Virus record (IMG/VR): IMGVR_UViG_3300018065_000011
Location: 124,001-188,000 of that record
DNA: 64,000 bases
Direction: 5' to 3' (one strand)
Source: a virus
Part shown: positions 8,501-16,455 of the stretch, piece after piece
How positions within the stretch are numbered: position 1 is the stretch's first letter
Layout: every line of letters starts with the position of its first letter
Notes under the pieces: model-generated
What the model saw: only the letters and a program-made list of their open reading frames with translations
Database searches by the model: none
Told to the model about the DNA's origin: nothing
Position numbers and translations under genes: made by a program

Positions 8501-10437
8501 GAATGCGTTGTGTTCGCGACGAGCAGCTCAGAGTATTTACAGCAGTGCAATTCCGGTTGGGGCGTGTTCCTTACAGAAGAGAGTGGGAACGGAGCTGCTC
8601 AGAAGAAGGCGTGCCTTTCAATATCCGAAAAAGCAATGTTAACGGCTTTCGGAGCTATGCTGCCCTCAAGGAGGCCGCGCAGAACTATAATCATCGCATT
8701 GTCTCCATTGAGGAAGACGGAACCGCGGATGTGTACAACGGTGCTGTTGATGGGGTAAGCAATTATTATATCGGGGGGGTGGAGTCTCTTTCTAAGTATG
8801 GTAAACCGCAACGGGTTCTCATCAATAGCCATAACTGTGCAGAGATTCCGCTGTCCGCGAACGCAGATTCGTGTCGTCTGCTGGCGCTCAACCTGACGAG
8901 TTTCGTTTCCGATCCGTTCACGGACCAGGCCGCATTCGAGTGGGAGAAATTCCGCCAGGTCGCCAACAAGGCTCAGCGGCTCTTAGACGATCTCGTTGAC
9001 ATCGAGCTAGAGCTAGTGGAGAAGATCCTCGCCAAGATTGACAAGGATCCAGAGCCCGATTGGGTCAAGGCCCCGGAACGAATGTTGTGGGAGGAGACCC
9101 ATAAGGCTGGTCTCACCGGGCGTCGTACTGGCCTGGGGATCACGGGACTTGGCGACACGGTTGCTATGCTCGGGGTTCGCTACGGGACAGATGAGAGCAT
9201 CGAGGTCGTGCGGGAGATCTACAAGGCGTTGGCGGTGGGTTCGTATGAGGCATCTGTAGAGATGGCAGGAGAACGCGGTTGTTTCCCGATCTATAACTAC
9301 GCCAAAGAGAAGGACCATCCCTTCATTCAGCGCATCATGGAGGCGGGCGGTCCTGAGTTGCGGATGCGCTGGGAGCAGAACGGGCGGCGCAATATCGCCA
9401 ATCTCACGACGGCTCCCACGGGGTCCGTTTCGATGATGACCCAGACTACGAGTGGGATTGAGCCTCTCTACAAGGCGCTTTACACGCGCTCAAAGAAGAT
9501 CAATCCCAACGATCAAGGCGCTCGGGTCGATCGCGTCGATAACGAGGGGGTCGCGTGGCAGGACTACACAGTTAGCGAGCACGGGTTCCGCAAGTGGAAG
9601 GAAGTCACCGGCAAGACCGACGATGATTTTGAAGAGAGTCCCTACCACATGGCTGAGGCTGAATCGATGGATTGGCAGCAACGTGTTCGGCTACAGGCGG
9701 CAGCGGGTCAGTACGTTGATCATGCAATCTCCAGCACGTTGAATCTGCCCGAAACCGTCACGGTGGAAGAGGTAGAGAAGATCTACACCGAAGCGTGGAA
9801 GGCGGGGTGCAAGGGCATCACGATCTATCGCGAGGGTAGTAGGGAAGATGCTCCGATCAAGAAGAAGTCGGCGTTTGTGCAGCACAATGCTCCCAAGCGG
9901 CTGGAGAAACTTGCCTGTGACATCCACCGCTCACGGGTCAAGATTGGTGAAAAAGAGTATACCGATTGGATGATTCTCGTTGGTCTGTACGACGGCAAGC
10001 CCTACGAGATCTTCGGTGGCTTCTCGGAAAACATCGAGATCCCGAAGAAGATCACGCAAGGCGTGATTGTCAAGCGGTCTTTCAAGGATGGTGGGAAGTA
10101 CGATCTTTGGTACGGGGATGAGGACGACCCCAACAAGATCAAGAACATCGTGAAGATGTTTGACAACCCGCAGCAAGGGGACTTTACGCGCATCCTCAGC
10201 CTGTCGTTGCGCCACGGTGCTCCTGTTCAATTCATCGCGGAGCAGCTTGGGCGAACGGCCGACGCAGATATGTACGATTTTGCCAAGGTGATTGCCCGCG
10301 TGCTGAAGAAGTACATCGCGGACGGGACCGAGGTTAAGGCCGTGAAGGTCTGCCCTGATTGTGGCGGGAAGGGCACGATGGTCTACCAGGAGAATTGCCC
10401 GCGATGCAGGCAATGTGGTAGCACCAAGTGCGGGTAG
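5557..10437 (+). CDS. nrdJ: Adenosylcobalamin-dependent (class II) ribonucleotide reductase with two inteins
   Basis: The 1626-residue precursor yields an extein of about 875 residues, the size of NrdJ, which makes deoxynucleotides using a B12 radical without oxygen. Signs are SASNCYVVP with the first redox cysteine, the GGVGFDISTLRPKG segment, SGRRGALMITCDVHHPEI, STNP-CAEIPLS holding the N-x-C-x-E thiyl-radical site, and TGLGITGLGD. APTGSVSMM, GCKGITIYREGS and a C-terminal zinc ribbon (CPDCGGKG...CPRCRQCG) follow. Intein 1 (residues 212-617) sits before Ser of SGRRG. Intein 2 (749-1093) sits directly before the catalytic cysteine, so the enzyme cannot work until both are spliced out. The gene follows the first clamp-loader genes and supplies precursors for replication. 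Confidence 0.93.
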   Translation: MLQQRLPDDCVPVPSKKKPTNGARPPGEAQQAHVEAVRPTYTFAEVMEASLAYFGGDELAANVFATKYALKNNANQYVEKTPEDMHRRLAREFARAEAKYPNSLSEEEIFDLFDHFRYVVPQGSPMSAIGNPYRYQSASNCYVVPPPYDSYGGIFVTDQQQAQIMKRRGGVGFDISTLRPKGQPTTNAAETTDGIGVFMERYSRTCKEVAQCLAAGTLVLTSKGLKPIERIQQRSDLVWTAEGWRRVAKVLKNRKSVVQVRTSRGLEVWASGDHVFHSMSGEIAVGEMMVGDPITNLLGEGWEGSAIPLEPPFMGMSGNRLKRWRFPSTLTAELAYLVGQFCGDGCVEVAEKKITTNHCVSVALSNDWPEVTEKVTTLVERVFGYSGRLKPGDGDLQRLRISSEQIYLFLTVNGLFQREPEVAFPQCFLRAKREVLAAFVAGYFDADGYASGSKKGYSFSSTSRRFLTTLKIVLAAYGIATSWHEEDRSEKGWKTLYSANVVGASSQRRFIEFLGGQSVKVASLGFVAKRDNVLSIFNAADLGVRYSKFAYCPDPSHLLSRNTLDRLAVEGVDIPSCAMRMSNDEIVQVVEGGEEETYDLVLDDTHLFFANGLYAHNSGRRGALMITCDVHHPEIMTFVRIKNEKTACRACGHEERTKVTHANISVRLSDEFLKAVEEGKEYHLRWPCDEKENPKIEGWLDAREVWAEIMKGARDSAEPGLLFWDTILRESPADCYAEEGYRTVSTNPCMTGDTLVAVADGRGFVSFETLADEGCDVPVYACGEEGRIVIKMMRNPGISGRKPVYKIKLEDGTIFRATKEHQFLLRAGVYASVDELMVGDSLHVGYRYEASIKDRWPKRDKRGQDYLWLRNCNRSYSRAEHRMIWEFATGKEIPKHHRLPLKRSLDRRIAYAKSVTDLPLVVEGREILVRKTCPQCGKNFSLPLTRRGQECCSSACQNSRRARLEGFRKKHLQGVRTGHRKRMRCVRDEQLRVFTAVQFRLGRVPYRREWERSCSEEGVPFNIRKSNVNGFRSYAALKEAAQNYNHRIVSIEEDGTADVYNGAVDGVSNYYIGGVESLSKYGKPQRVLINSHNCAEIPLSANADSCRLLALNLTSFVSDPFTDQAAFEWEKFRQVANKAQRLLDDLVDIELELVEKILAKIDKDPEPDWVKAPERMLWEETHKAGLTGRRTGLGITGLGDTVAMLGVRYGTDESIEVVREIYKALAVGSYEASVEMAGERGCFPIYNYAKEKDHPFIQRIMEAGGPELRMRWEQNGRRNIANLTTAPTGSVSMMTQTTSGIEPLYKALYTRSKKINPNDQGARVDRVDNEGVAWQDYTVSEHGFRKWKEVTGKTDDDFEESPYHMAEAESMDWQQRVRLQAAAGQYVDHAISSTLNLPETVTVEEVEKIYTEAWKAGCKGITIYREGSREDAPIKKKSAFVQHNAPKRLEKLACDIHRSRVKIGEKEYTDWMILVGLYDGKPYEIFGGFSENIEIPKKITQGVIVKRSFKDGGKYDLWYGDEDDPNKIKNIVKMFDNPQQGDFTRILSLSLRHGAPVQFIAEQLGRTADADMYDFAKVIARVLKKYIADGTEVKAVKVCPDCGGKGTMVYQENCPRCRQCGSTKCG
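6190..7407 (+). mobile_element. Intein 1 in NrdJ (LAGLIDADG type, 406 residues)
   Basis: It begins CLAAGTLVLTSKG (block A) and ends YAHN before Ser+1. Block B is ASGDH. The two LAGLIDADG helices are YLVGQFCGDG and FVAGYFDADG, both with the catalytic acidic residue, so the homing endonuclease looks intact. Block F/G is TYDLVLDDTHLFFANGLYAHN in outline. It splices by Cys1, terminal Asn and Ser+1. Its DNA looks more T-rich than the surrounding extein, which fits horizontal arrival. Confidence 0.92.
7801..8835 (+). mobile_element. Intein 2 in NrdJ (HNH-like, 345 residues) at the catalytic cysteine
   Basis: It begins CMTGDTLVAVADG and ends INSHN before Cys+1, which is the thiyl-radical cysteine of NrdJ. 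Block B is TKEH. There is no LAGLIDADG motif. Instead RAEHRMIWEFATGKEIPKHH resembles a worn HNH core. A CPQC...CCSSAC zinc finger follows, then LGRVPYRREWE...FRSYAALKEAA, which matches the homing-endonuclease-associated HNH repeat. Whether the nuclease still cuts is uncertain; the splicing residues are intact. Confidence 0.88.
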
Positions 10438-10444
10438 CTGCCCA

Positions 10445-10451
10445 TCTATCG
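10445..10451 (+). promoter_or_regulatory. TCTATCG motif after nrdJ
   Basis: This variant of the TCTATnG motif lies in the 51-base gap after nrdJ, 38 bases before the next start, next to a small CGCC-TGTTG-GGCG hairpin (about 10465-10477). Confidence 0.3.
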
Positions 10452-10488
10452 CCTCGATACTTCGCCTGTTGGGCGTAGTGGTAGGTGA

Positions 10489-11022
10489 ATGGTCAAGGCC
10501 AAAGCACAGGTCGTTGTGTTGTCGGGAGTCTTTTACCGGCAAGACGACAATCTGTTGGTTGCGGACGATGAGCTTGGAACTGTCTCGGTAGAGAAGGCCC
10601 TGGAGCCGATGCTTGGGGAGACGGTGACTTTCGTTGCTCACCACTGCCCTCCCGATCCGCCGCTCCCAGACCGTTGGGGTGGTGGTTGTTGTCTGGAGGA
10701 ACCGTCTGGGCATTGTCATGTGGGGCACCACGACCGACCCAACTACTTGTACGAGGTCAACAGCAAGGGCGTGCTCCGGTACGATGCTGGGGAGTGGTCG
10801 CTCACGAAAGAGGATGGGTCGAAAGTCAGGCTCTATTTCGACTTCCTCGTCGGGCACCAGAGCCAGATCGTCGCAACCGTGTTGCCGGACCTGGAGGAGC
10901 TTACGGCCGAGATTGAGGACGACATGAAGAACCCCTCCATAGAGCGTCTTCAAGAGAGGATCGGCCAGTTGCGTGACTTTCTGTCGATGATTCAGAAAGA
11001 GAAGGACGAGTTGAAGCCATGA
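10489..11022 (+). CDS. Hypothetical protein with Cys/His cluster and C-terminal coiled coil
   Basis: This 177-residue protein is unrecognised. Residues 64-80 hold GGGCCLEEPSGHCHVGHH, a dense Cys/His patch that could bind a metal. The last 50 residues (from about LEELTAEIEDDMKN) are heptad-like and probably form a coiled coil. It opens a unit after a TCTATCG motif and is joined to the next gene by ATGA. Position between nucleotide reductase and helicase suggests an early role, but nothing in the sequence tells which. Confidence 0.65.
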   Translation: MVKAKAQVVVLSGVFYRQDDNLLVADDELGTVSVEKALEPMLGETVTFVAHHCPPDPPLPDRWGGGCCLEEPSGHCHVGHHDRPNYLYEVNSKGVLRYDAGEWSLTKEDGSKVRLYFDFLVGHQSQIVATVLPDLEELTAEIEDDMKNPSIERLQERIGQLRDFLSMIQKEKDELKP

Positions 11023-11261
11023 GAACCTTAATGTGGACAGTCCGCCATCGTATCTACAAGTGGAAAGAGAATGCGTTGTTTTGGGTTGTCTGGAAGCTTC
11101 CGAGACGGCTCATTGAAGTTGCTGTCGTGCGGGCATGGGCGAATGCCACCACGGGACCGTTTTCACACGAGCTTTCCTGTGGAGTTTCGTGTGATGAAGT
11201 GTTGCGGCGATGGATGTGTGGTGTAGGTGGCGATCCCCATTCGAGCACTGTGTCCTACTAG
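11019..11261 (+). CDS. Small conserved-looking phage protein
   Basis: This 80-residue protein overlaps the preceding stop (ATGA) and ends right before the helicase start. It is rich in Arg and Trp with a hydrophobic helix (ENALFWVVWKLPRRLIEVAVV) followed by ATTGPFSHELS. Similar small proteins of this general pattern are common in tailed phages, but I know no function. The amphipathic helix may touch a membrane or a partner protein. Confidence 0.6.
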   Translation: MRTLMWTVRHRIYKWKENALFWVVWKLPRRLIEVAVVRAWANATTGPFSHELSCGVSCDEVLRRWMCGVGGDPHSSTVSY

Positions 11262-14200
11262 ATGACGGAGTACTACACAGGCCGAGTCCATTCGGTCATC
11301 TTTGAGAACGCAGGGCAAGCGTTCTACATTCTCAAGATCAAGATCGATGATGCGGATGATGCTGGTCCGGCCAGCCGCAGCTTCAGGCGTGAGAGGGATG
11401 ATCCAGCAGAGGACTATTCTCCCCTTGCCGGAGCGCTGGTGACAATTCGAGGCAACATCCCCGGTCTGAATGTGGATGTCGGTACGTGGTTTGGGTTTGA
11501 AGGCAAATGGGTCAAGCACCCGGAGTACGGACGCCAGATCGAGATCACGCGCGCCCCTGTCATCCGAGGTCCCTGGACGGTCTCCACGATCAAGAAGATC
11601 CTGAGCGCGCACGGAGTGGGTCGTCTGACTCTTCAGATATTGTCCGACCACTTCGGCGACGAGATGGAAACCGCTCTTGGAGATGCCGAGCGGCTGCAAG
11701 AGGTTCGAGGCATCGATCAGTTGTCAGCCGAGCACATCGTTTCGCGGTGGCAAGCGGTCAAGGCGATGTTCCAGGCACTCAGCTTCCTGAGCGAGTTTGA
11801 TTTGCCGAAGGTGAAGATTGATCGGGTGTGGAGCCTGTTTGGAGATCGCGTGGAGCAGGTGCTCGCGGAGGATCCGTGGAGTCTTGTTCAGATCGACGGG
11901 ATCGAATTCAAGCAGGCAGACGAGATTGCCATGCGCATGGGGCTGTCGTTGGATTCGGACAAGAGGATTCGAGGCGCAGTGCTTCACATGGTGAAGAGTC
12001 GGCGGGGGATGGGGCATCTGTACATGCTTTCGGGTGATCTCTTTGCTGCGGTCAAGGAGATCATTCCCAATGTGACGACCGAGCAAATCGCTCACACGCT
12101 CAAGGCGTGTCACCAGGAAGGCGCGGTCACCCTCGACCGCAAGACCAAGCCCGGAACGGTAGCCATCTACGAGCCGTGGCCGTTTCTGATCGAGGATGAG
12201 TCGGCAAAGCTCCTGGTAGAGAGGATGGAGCGCGCGCAGATCTGCGGAGAGGACATTCAGGAATACACCAAGAGGCTAGGAGAGGTTGGAGTCAAAACCG
12301 CCGAGCACGCAAAAGAGAACCCGCTGGATCTTGAGGGCACTGCGAAGCTAGCTCTGGACGAATGGACGGGCGGAAGCAAGGTGTCGCTGGAGCGCCTTCA
12401 GATGCAAGCGGCCCTCAATGCGCTTATTCATCCGGTTTCCATCATTACGGGGTCACCTGGAACGGGAAAGACGTTTTGTCTGCGGACGGTCGTGAGGGTT
12501 TTGCAAGACGCAGGGGTGTCGTTCTTGCTCGTTGCGCCCACGGGGATTGCTGCCAAACGTGTCCAGTCTGTTACGGGCTCGGAGGCGTCCACGATTCACA
12601 GGGCATTTCAGGCACGTGGGATTGATGGGGAGGACGATCGCGAGTCTACATACGCGGGCATCGTCGGGACCAGCGAAGGAGCGTCGGGCGACGGGTCTGG
12701 AGAGCTTTGGGGCTACGATGAAGGATCGCCCCATCCTGCCGAAGTGCTCATTGTGGACGAGTCCTCGATGGTTGATCAGCACTTGCTGTACCGGATCCTG
12801 TCTTGCACGCAGAAGAAGTGTCGCATCGTGTTCGTGGGAGATGCGGCGCAGCTTCCCCCGGTAGGCCCCGGCAACGTGCTGCGGGACATGATTGCTACCG
12901 AGTTGTTTCCCGTGACGAGACTGACAGAGATCTATCGTCAGGAGGACACGTCGGACATCGTTCTGGCAGCGCACGCGATCAACAGCGGCGAGATCCCACA
13001 ACCGACTCCAGGCAAGACGGACTTTGCTCTGTTTGAGATCCAGACAGAAGAGAAGGTGCTGGAGACGTTGCTGGCTACCGTCATGAAACTCTATGACAAG
13101 CACGCCAACTTCCAGGTGCTCAGCCCACGTCATGCTGGGACTCTCGGAGTCACGAACCTGAATTCGCGTATCCGGGGTTTGCTCAACCCCAAACAGCCAG
13201 GTCTGCGAGAGATGCGGTTGGGGGCGGAGACGGTTCGTGAAGGTGATCGGGTGATGGTGGTCAAGAACAACTATCAGTACGATATCTTCAACGGCGACGT
13301 GGGTAAGATTGTGCGTCTGGACCGGAAGAAGAAAGAAGTCAAGATCAGGATTTGGGGACCGCCAGAGACGGAGGTTTTCCTCCCGTTCCGCACGGCATCC
13401 TCACATCTCCGACTGGCTTACGCGATCACGTGTCACAAATGTCTCCACCCCGACACTTTGGTGGAGACAACCAAAGGGCTTCTTCCGATTGCTTCATTGC
13501 CGGGGGCGGGAATGGTTGGTGCGCCAGGAGGCCCGAGGGCCTACGAACGGAAGGTCGTCAACCCAGAAGCTCCGATGCTGAAAATCACGACCAAAGACGG
13601 CTACTCCGTCAGCGTTACTCCAGACCATGGCTTGGATGTTTGGGATGCTGAGACGGAAACCTATGAGCGGAAGGTGGCTCAGGGGATCAAGATCGGGGAT
13701 TTTCTGCGATTGCGAATGCGGCCGGAGCTAGATGCCATTGAGCCGGCCGTGTTACCGTCTCCTCCGCAAGAGACGGACGTTCGGACTCGGTTGTATTCGG
13801 TCCCGTCTGTACTCAACAACAGCGGCGCGGAGTTTTTGGGGTTGTTTGTGGCTGACGGTACGCTTTCCCCCGCAGGGTTTCGTTTGGCCAAGAGGCACCG
13901 AGAAGTGGTGGATCGGTTTGCTGAGCTTTGTCGGGAGCTATTTGGTGTGGAAGCGTCGCGATTCCACGAATTGGGAGCGTACCATGCCGAGGTAAGCTCC
14001 GTTTTCCTATCCCAATGGTTGTCCCGACTTGGTGGGTTGCTGCCGCACGCGAAGGATGTTCCTTCTTGTGTCTTGCAGTCTCCGGTGGAGGTTCAGCGGT
14101 GGTTTCTACGTGGGTTGTTTGAGGATGGGTCGGTGCATCTTCGTTCGGGTGACCCTACGAAACTCGATCACATTGAGCTGGCCAGTAAGTTTGCAGGAGT

Positions 14201-14906
14201 GCGGGAGAAGGTTCGGGTGCTTCTTTTGCGTATGGGTATCATTGCTGGAAGAACAACGAGCCGCACCCCTTCTCTTCAGCTTTACGGCGTTAATGCCAGA
14301 AAGTTCGGTGAGGAAATTGGTTTCATCACACGTGAGAAGCAAGAGAGGGCGAGATTGGCGGTGGGGCCGGAGCGCTATGTTTTTCCGTGTAGCAGGAGGT
14401 TAGTCAAGGCTCTGCGTGCAGAGTTGGGGTCTCGGGTTCCGTTGCCGGTGTATCGGAATGGCATCAATAGGGGGTGTATCAGCCGACATGCAGCCGCCGA
14501 GATCTTGAAGTACTCGACAGGGACACAGGCCCAGCGGGAGTTGGCTTCGTTTTTGGAGGACCACCATAGTGTGGTGGCGTCGGTTGAGCCTTGCGTCTCT
14601 TCTTCTGTCTGTGTCGAAGTGCCGGACGGGCATCGTTTTCTACAAAATGGGTTTTACGGGTGGAACAGCCAGGGCCAGGAGTACGATGTCATTCTGATGC
14701 CCTGGGTCAGCGGTTTCCGGCGTCAGCTACAGCGCAACCTCATCTATACGGCAATTACGCGGGCTCGCCGGAAGGTCTGCCTTTTTGGGCACCCCACGGC
14801 GTTGGCGCGGGCTGTGGGGAACAGGGAGGTCGATACGCGGAACACGCTCTTCCCTGACCGGCTAATTGCGCTCGCTGGGTGCTCAAGTGAGGCGGCCGAG
14901 GCGTAA
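11262..14906 (+). CDS. recD2: RecD2-like SF1B helicase with an intein
   Basis: The precursor of 1214 residues gives an 805-residue helicase, as in RecD2. The N-terminus has the family's OB-like region (VTIRGNIPGL...GTWFGFEGKWVKHPEYGRQIEI). Helix-hairpin-helix repeats follow around residues 100-220. The motor has Walker A GSPGTGKT (about 397-404), motif Ia APTGIAAKR, Walker B VLIVDESS, motif III GDAAQLPP, motif IV QVLSPRH, motif V ITCHK-SQGQEYD and motif VI YTAITRARR. It moves 5'-3' on DNA in known relatives. The intein interrupts motif V between HK and SQG, a site essential for DNA-coupled ATP hydrolysis. It lies upstream of RuvC, RecA and SbcCD genes, so a role in recombination-linked replication is likely. 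Confidence 0.9.
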   Translation: MTEYYTGRVHSVIFENAGQAFYILKIKIDDADDAGPASRSFRRERDDPAEDYSPLAGALVTIRGNIPGLNVDVGTWFGFEGKWVKHPEYGRQIEITRAPVIRGPWTVSTIKKILSAHGVGRLTLQILSDHFGDEMETALGDAERLQEVRGIDQLSAEHIVSRWQAVKAMFQALSFLSEFDLPKVKIDRVWSLFGDRVEQVLAEDPWSLVQIDGIEFKQADEIAMRMGLSLDSDKRIRGAVLHMVKSRRGMGHLYMLSGDLFAAVKEIIPNVTTEQIAHTLKACHQEGAVTLDRKTKPGTVAIYEPWPFLIEDESAKLLVERMERAQICGEDIQEYTKRLGEVGVKTAEHAKENPLDLEGTAKLALDEWTGGSKVSLERLQMQAALNALIHPVSIITGSPGTGKTFCLRTVVRVLQDAGVSFLLVAPTGIAAKRVQSVTGSEASTIHRAFQARGIDGEDDRESTYAGIVGTSEGASGDGSGELWGYDEGSPHPAEVLIVDESSMVDQHLLYRILSCTQKKCRIVFVGDAAQLPPVGPGNVLRDMIATELFPVTRLTEIYRQEDTSDIVLAAHAINSGEIPQPTPGKTDFALFEIQTEEKVLETLLATVMKLYDKHANFQVLSPRHAGTLGVTNLNSRIRGLLNPKQPGLREMRLGAETVREGDRVMVVKNNYQYDIFNGDVGKIVRLDRKKKEVKIRIWGPPETEVFLPFRTASSHLRLAYAITCHKCLHPDTLVETTKGLLPIASLPGAGMVGAPGGPRAYERKVVNPEAPMLKITTKDGYSVSVTPDHGLDVWDAETETYERKVAQGIKIGDFLRLRMRPELDAIEPAVLPSPPQETDVRTRLYSVPSVLNNSGAEFLGLFVADGTLSPAGFRLAKRHREVVDRFAELCRELFGVEASRFHELGAYHAEVSSVFLSQWLSRLGGLLPHAKDVPSCVLQSPVEVQRWFLRGLFEDGSVHLRSGDPTKLDHIELASKFAGVREKVRVLLLRMGIIAGRTTSRTPSLQLYGVNARKFGEEIGFITREKQERARLAVGPERYVFPCSRRLVKALRAELGSRVPLPVYRNGINRGCISRHAAAEILKYSTGTQAQRELASFLEDHHSVVASVEPCVSSSVCVEVPDGHRFLQNGFYGWNSQGQEYDVILMPWVSGFRRQLQRNLIYTAITRARRKVCLFGHPTALARAVGNREVDTRNTLFPDRLIALAGCSSEAAEA
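13440..14666 (+). mobile_element. Intein in helicase motif V (LAGLIDADG type, 409 residues)
   Basis: It starts CLHPDTLVETTKG and ends FYGWN before Ser+1. Note that the penultimate residue is Trp rather than the usual His. Block B is TPDH. LAGLIDADG motifs are FLGLFVADG and FLRGLFEDG. Residues 727-1135 of the precursor. Splicing restores HKSQG. Confidence 0.9.
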
Positions 14907-14917
14907 AGGAGTGTGGA

Positions 14918-15340
14918 ATGGCTGCCGACGATGAGCTAAGGGAAGTCCTATCTTCGATCAGACGGAAGCTGCGTATCACGAAGGTCGTGGCAACTCGGGC
15001 ATACAAGCACCGAGACGGTGATTCGTTTGCGGGCTTTGCTGCCGCCTGGGAATCCATACAGGATGATGCGGGCGGCCGAGGCGCCGACGTGATCGGAGTG
15101 CTTGAAGACGATGATCGGATAGCTGCACAGGGGATGACCATGTTTGAAGCCCGAATTGCTCATCTGCTGGTGGCGATGCAGGCTGACATTGCCGCGACCG
15201 AGGCGGCGATGGCTGGCGGCGGGATTGGTCCCGAGGTGTGTCAGGCGCGGGTTCGGATGTACAAGAACAACTATGCCAAGCTGATTCGCGACTTGCTTAG
15301 TCGAGGAAAGAATGTCGGAAGCAGCGACGACCATGAGTAG
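14918..15340 (+). CDS. Hypothetical protein
   Basis: This is a 140-residue protein with a strong AAAGGAG site 6-7 bases before its ATG. It is mostly helical: an N-terminal REVLSSIRRKLRITKVVATRAYKHRDGDSF segment in outline, then GMTMFEARIAHLLVAMQADIAATEAAM. No catalytic motif or signal peptide. Its end overlaps the next start by 29 bases. Not recognised. Confidence 0.6.
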   Translation: MAADDELREVLSSIRRKLRITKVVATRAYKHRDGDSFAGFAAAWESIQDDAGGRGADVIGVLEDDDRIAAQGMTMFEARIAHLLVAMQADIAATEAAMAGGGIGPEVCQARVRMYKNNYAKLIRDLLSRGKNVGSSDDHE

Positions 15341-16334
15341 CGATCTCGTACCGGACAAGCCCGTTGTTGATGAGGCCCGGATTCGGCGCATCCACAAGGA
15401 GCTTCGCTCGATGCCCGCCATCGATCTGGACGCCGATCCTCTGGCGGTTGGGCCGAAGGCGATGAATAACAAGAAGGCCGCGATCAGCAATCAGCTTCGG
15501 CGCTGTACGGCGTTGCAATTGCAGCTATTGGAAGATCGGGGCTGGTTCGAGCACGAATTGGCTCGTGAGAAGGGCAAGTACGAGATCGCTTACACGGATT
15601 TGCTGGCGCACAATCCACATGTTCGTGCTGGGCGAAGCACGGCCGACCGCGAAGCCGCAGCCAGGGTGATTTTGGCCGAGTCGGTCGTGCGAATCAAAGA
15701 GCTAGAGCTTTCGGTCGAGGATCTGGAGAGGCTGCTCGTTGCTGTCAAGACCAAAGTGACTGATCTGCGGAACAAGCAAGCCCAGTTACGAGACCAGTTG
15801 AAGATCTGCGAGCACGAATTGGGGCTCGGGGCTCATTGGGGGCAGCCCACCGGAGCGGCCTATCCGATGTCAAAACCCGAAGCTGTCACGGCTGACGATG
15901 TTGCTGTGGTCGATGACCTGATTGCCCAGGTTGATGCCGCGGACAATGGCGATTTGGAGGAGGAGTCGGAGGAGTCGGAGGAAGAGGAGTCGGAGGAAGA
16001 GGAGCCGGAGGAAGAGGGGTCGGAGGAAGAGGGGTCGGAGGAAGAGGGGTCGGAGGAAGAGGGGTCGGAGGAAGAGGAGCCGGAGGAAGAGGGGTCGGAG
16101 GAGGAACCCGAGCTAGGGCACGAGTCAGATGTCATGTCACAGTTGGATGAGGATGGCAGGACATTGTTGGACGCGCATGCGGAAGAGGATATTTTGCCCT
16201 CGACCACGACGGCTGAGGAAGTGGACACCTTTCTGGAAGGTCTCGATGTGGAGGATGCCGAGCCCGAGCCGCCCTCGGACCCAGGCAGCATCGATGTCGA
16301 TACGATTCTAGAGGGTCTAGAGTACGACGATTAG
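15312..16334 (+). CDS. Coiled-coil protein with acidic pentapeptide repeats
   Basis: This is a 340-residue protein. The start at 15312 follows GAGGAAAG closely; the in-frame ATG at 15333 has no such site. Residues 55-175 are heptad-like coiled coil (IKELELSVEDLERLLVAVKTKV in outline). Residues 215-265 are an EEEGS/EEEPE repeat with almost no other residue. Two copies of an acidic-hydrophobic element follow, EVDTFLEGLDVED and DVDTILEGLEYDD, the last at the extreme C-terminus. A related tail ends the next gene. An acidic scaffold or DNA mimic is possible; function unknown. Confidence 0.65.
   Translation: MSEAATTMSSDLVPDKPVVDEARIRRIHKELRSMPAIDLDADPLAVGPKAMNNKKAAISNQLRRCTALQLQLLEDRGWFEHELAREKGKYEIAYTDLLAHNPHVRAGRSTADREAAARVILAESVVRIKELELSVEDLERLLVAVKTKVTDLRNKQAQLRDQLKICEHELGLGAHWGQPTGAAYPMSKPEAVTADDVAVVDDLIAQVDAADNGDLEEESEESEEEESEEEEPEEEGSEEEGSEEEGSEEEGSEEEEPEEEGSEEEPELGHESDVMSQLDEDGRTLLDAHAEEDILPSTTTAEEVDTFLEGLDVEDAEPEPPSDPGSIDVDTILEGLEYDD
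15955..16106 (+). repeat. 15-base tandem repeat encoding EEEGS/EEEPE
   Basis: The unit GAGGAAGAGGGGTCG is repeated with few changes across about 150 bases and stays in frame. Repeat number probably varies between relatives by slippage. Confidence 0.85.
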
Positions 16335-16339
16335 GGCCA

Positions 16340-16447
16340 TCTATTGCCATCAATCGCCTGACGGGCGGGGTATGGTCAATCGTTGGCCCGGTTCCTTGTA
16401 CTGTTCCAAAGGAAACCACAAACCCAGTGCCGGGCCACGGTCAAGGA
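16340..16447 (+). promoter_or_regulatory. Structured leader with possible pseudoknot before the candidate SSB gene
   Basis: TCTATTG (16340-16346) is followed by TGGCCCGG (16384-16391) pairing with CCGGGCCA (16430-16437). TTCCTT (16392-16397) pairs with AAGGAA (16409-16414). Loop bases ACTG (16400-16403) can pair with CAGT (16425-16428), giving an H-type-like pseudoknot that ends just before the AAGGAG site (16443-16448). The arrangement recalls the T4 gene 32 leader, where the protein represses its own translation; here that is inference. Confidence 0.5.
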
Positions 16448-16455
16448 GAAAGCAC

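Noticed and set aside
9931-10953. Minus-strand frame of 340 codons across the end of nrdJ
   Set aside because: It spans two + strand genes and a leader, and shows no motif.
15955-16106. CRISPR-like array
   Set aside because: The repeat is contiguous without spacers and codes in frame for Glu-rich peptide.
15860-16291. Minus-strand poly-Ser frame
   Set aside because: Produced by the reverse complement of the acidic EEEGS repeat.
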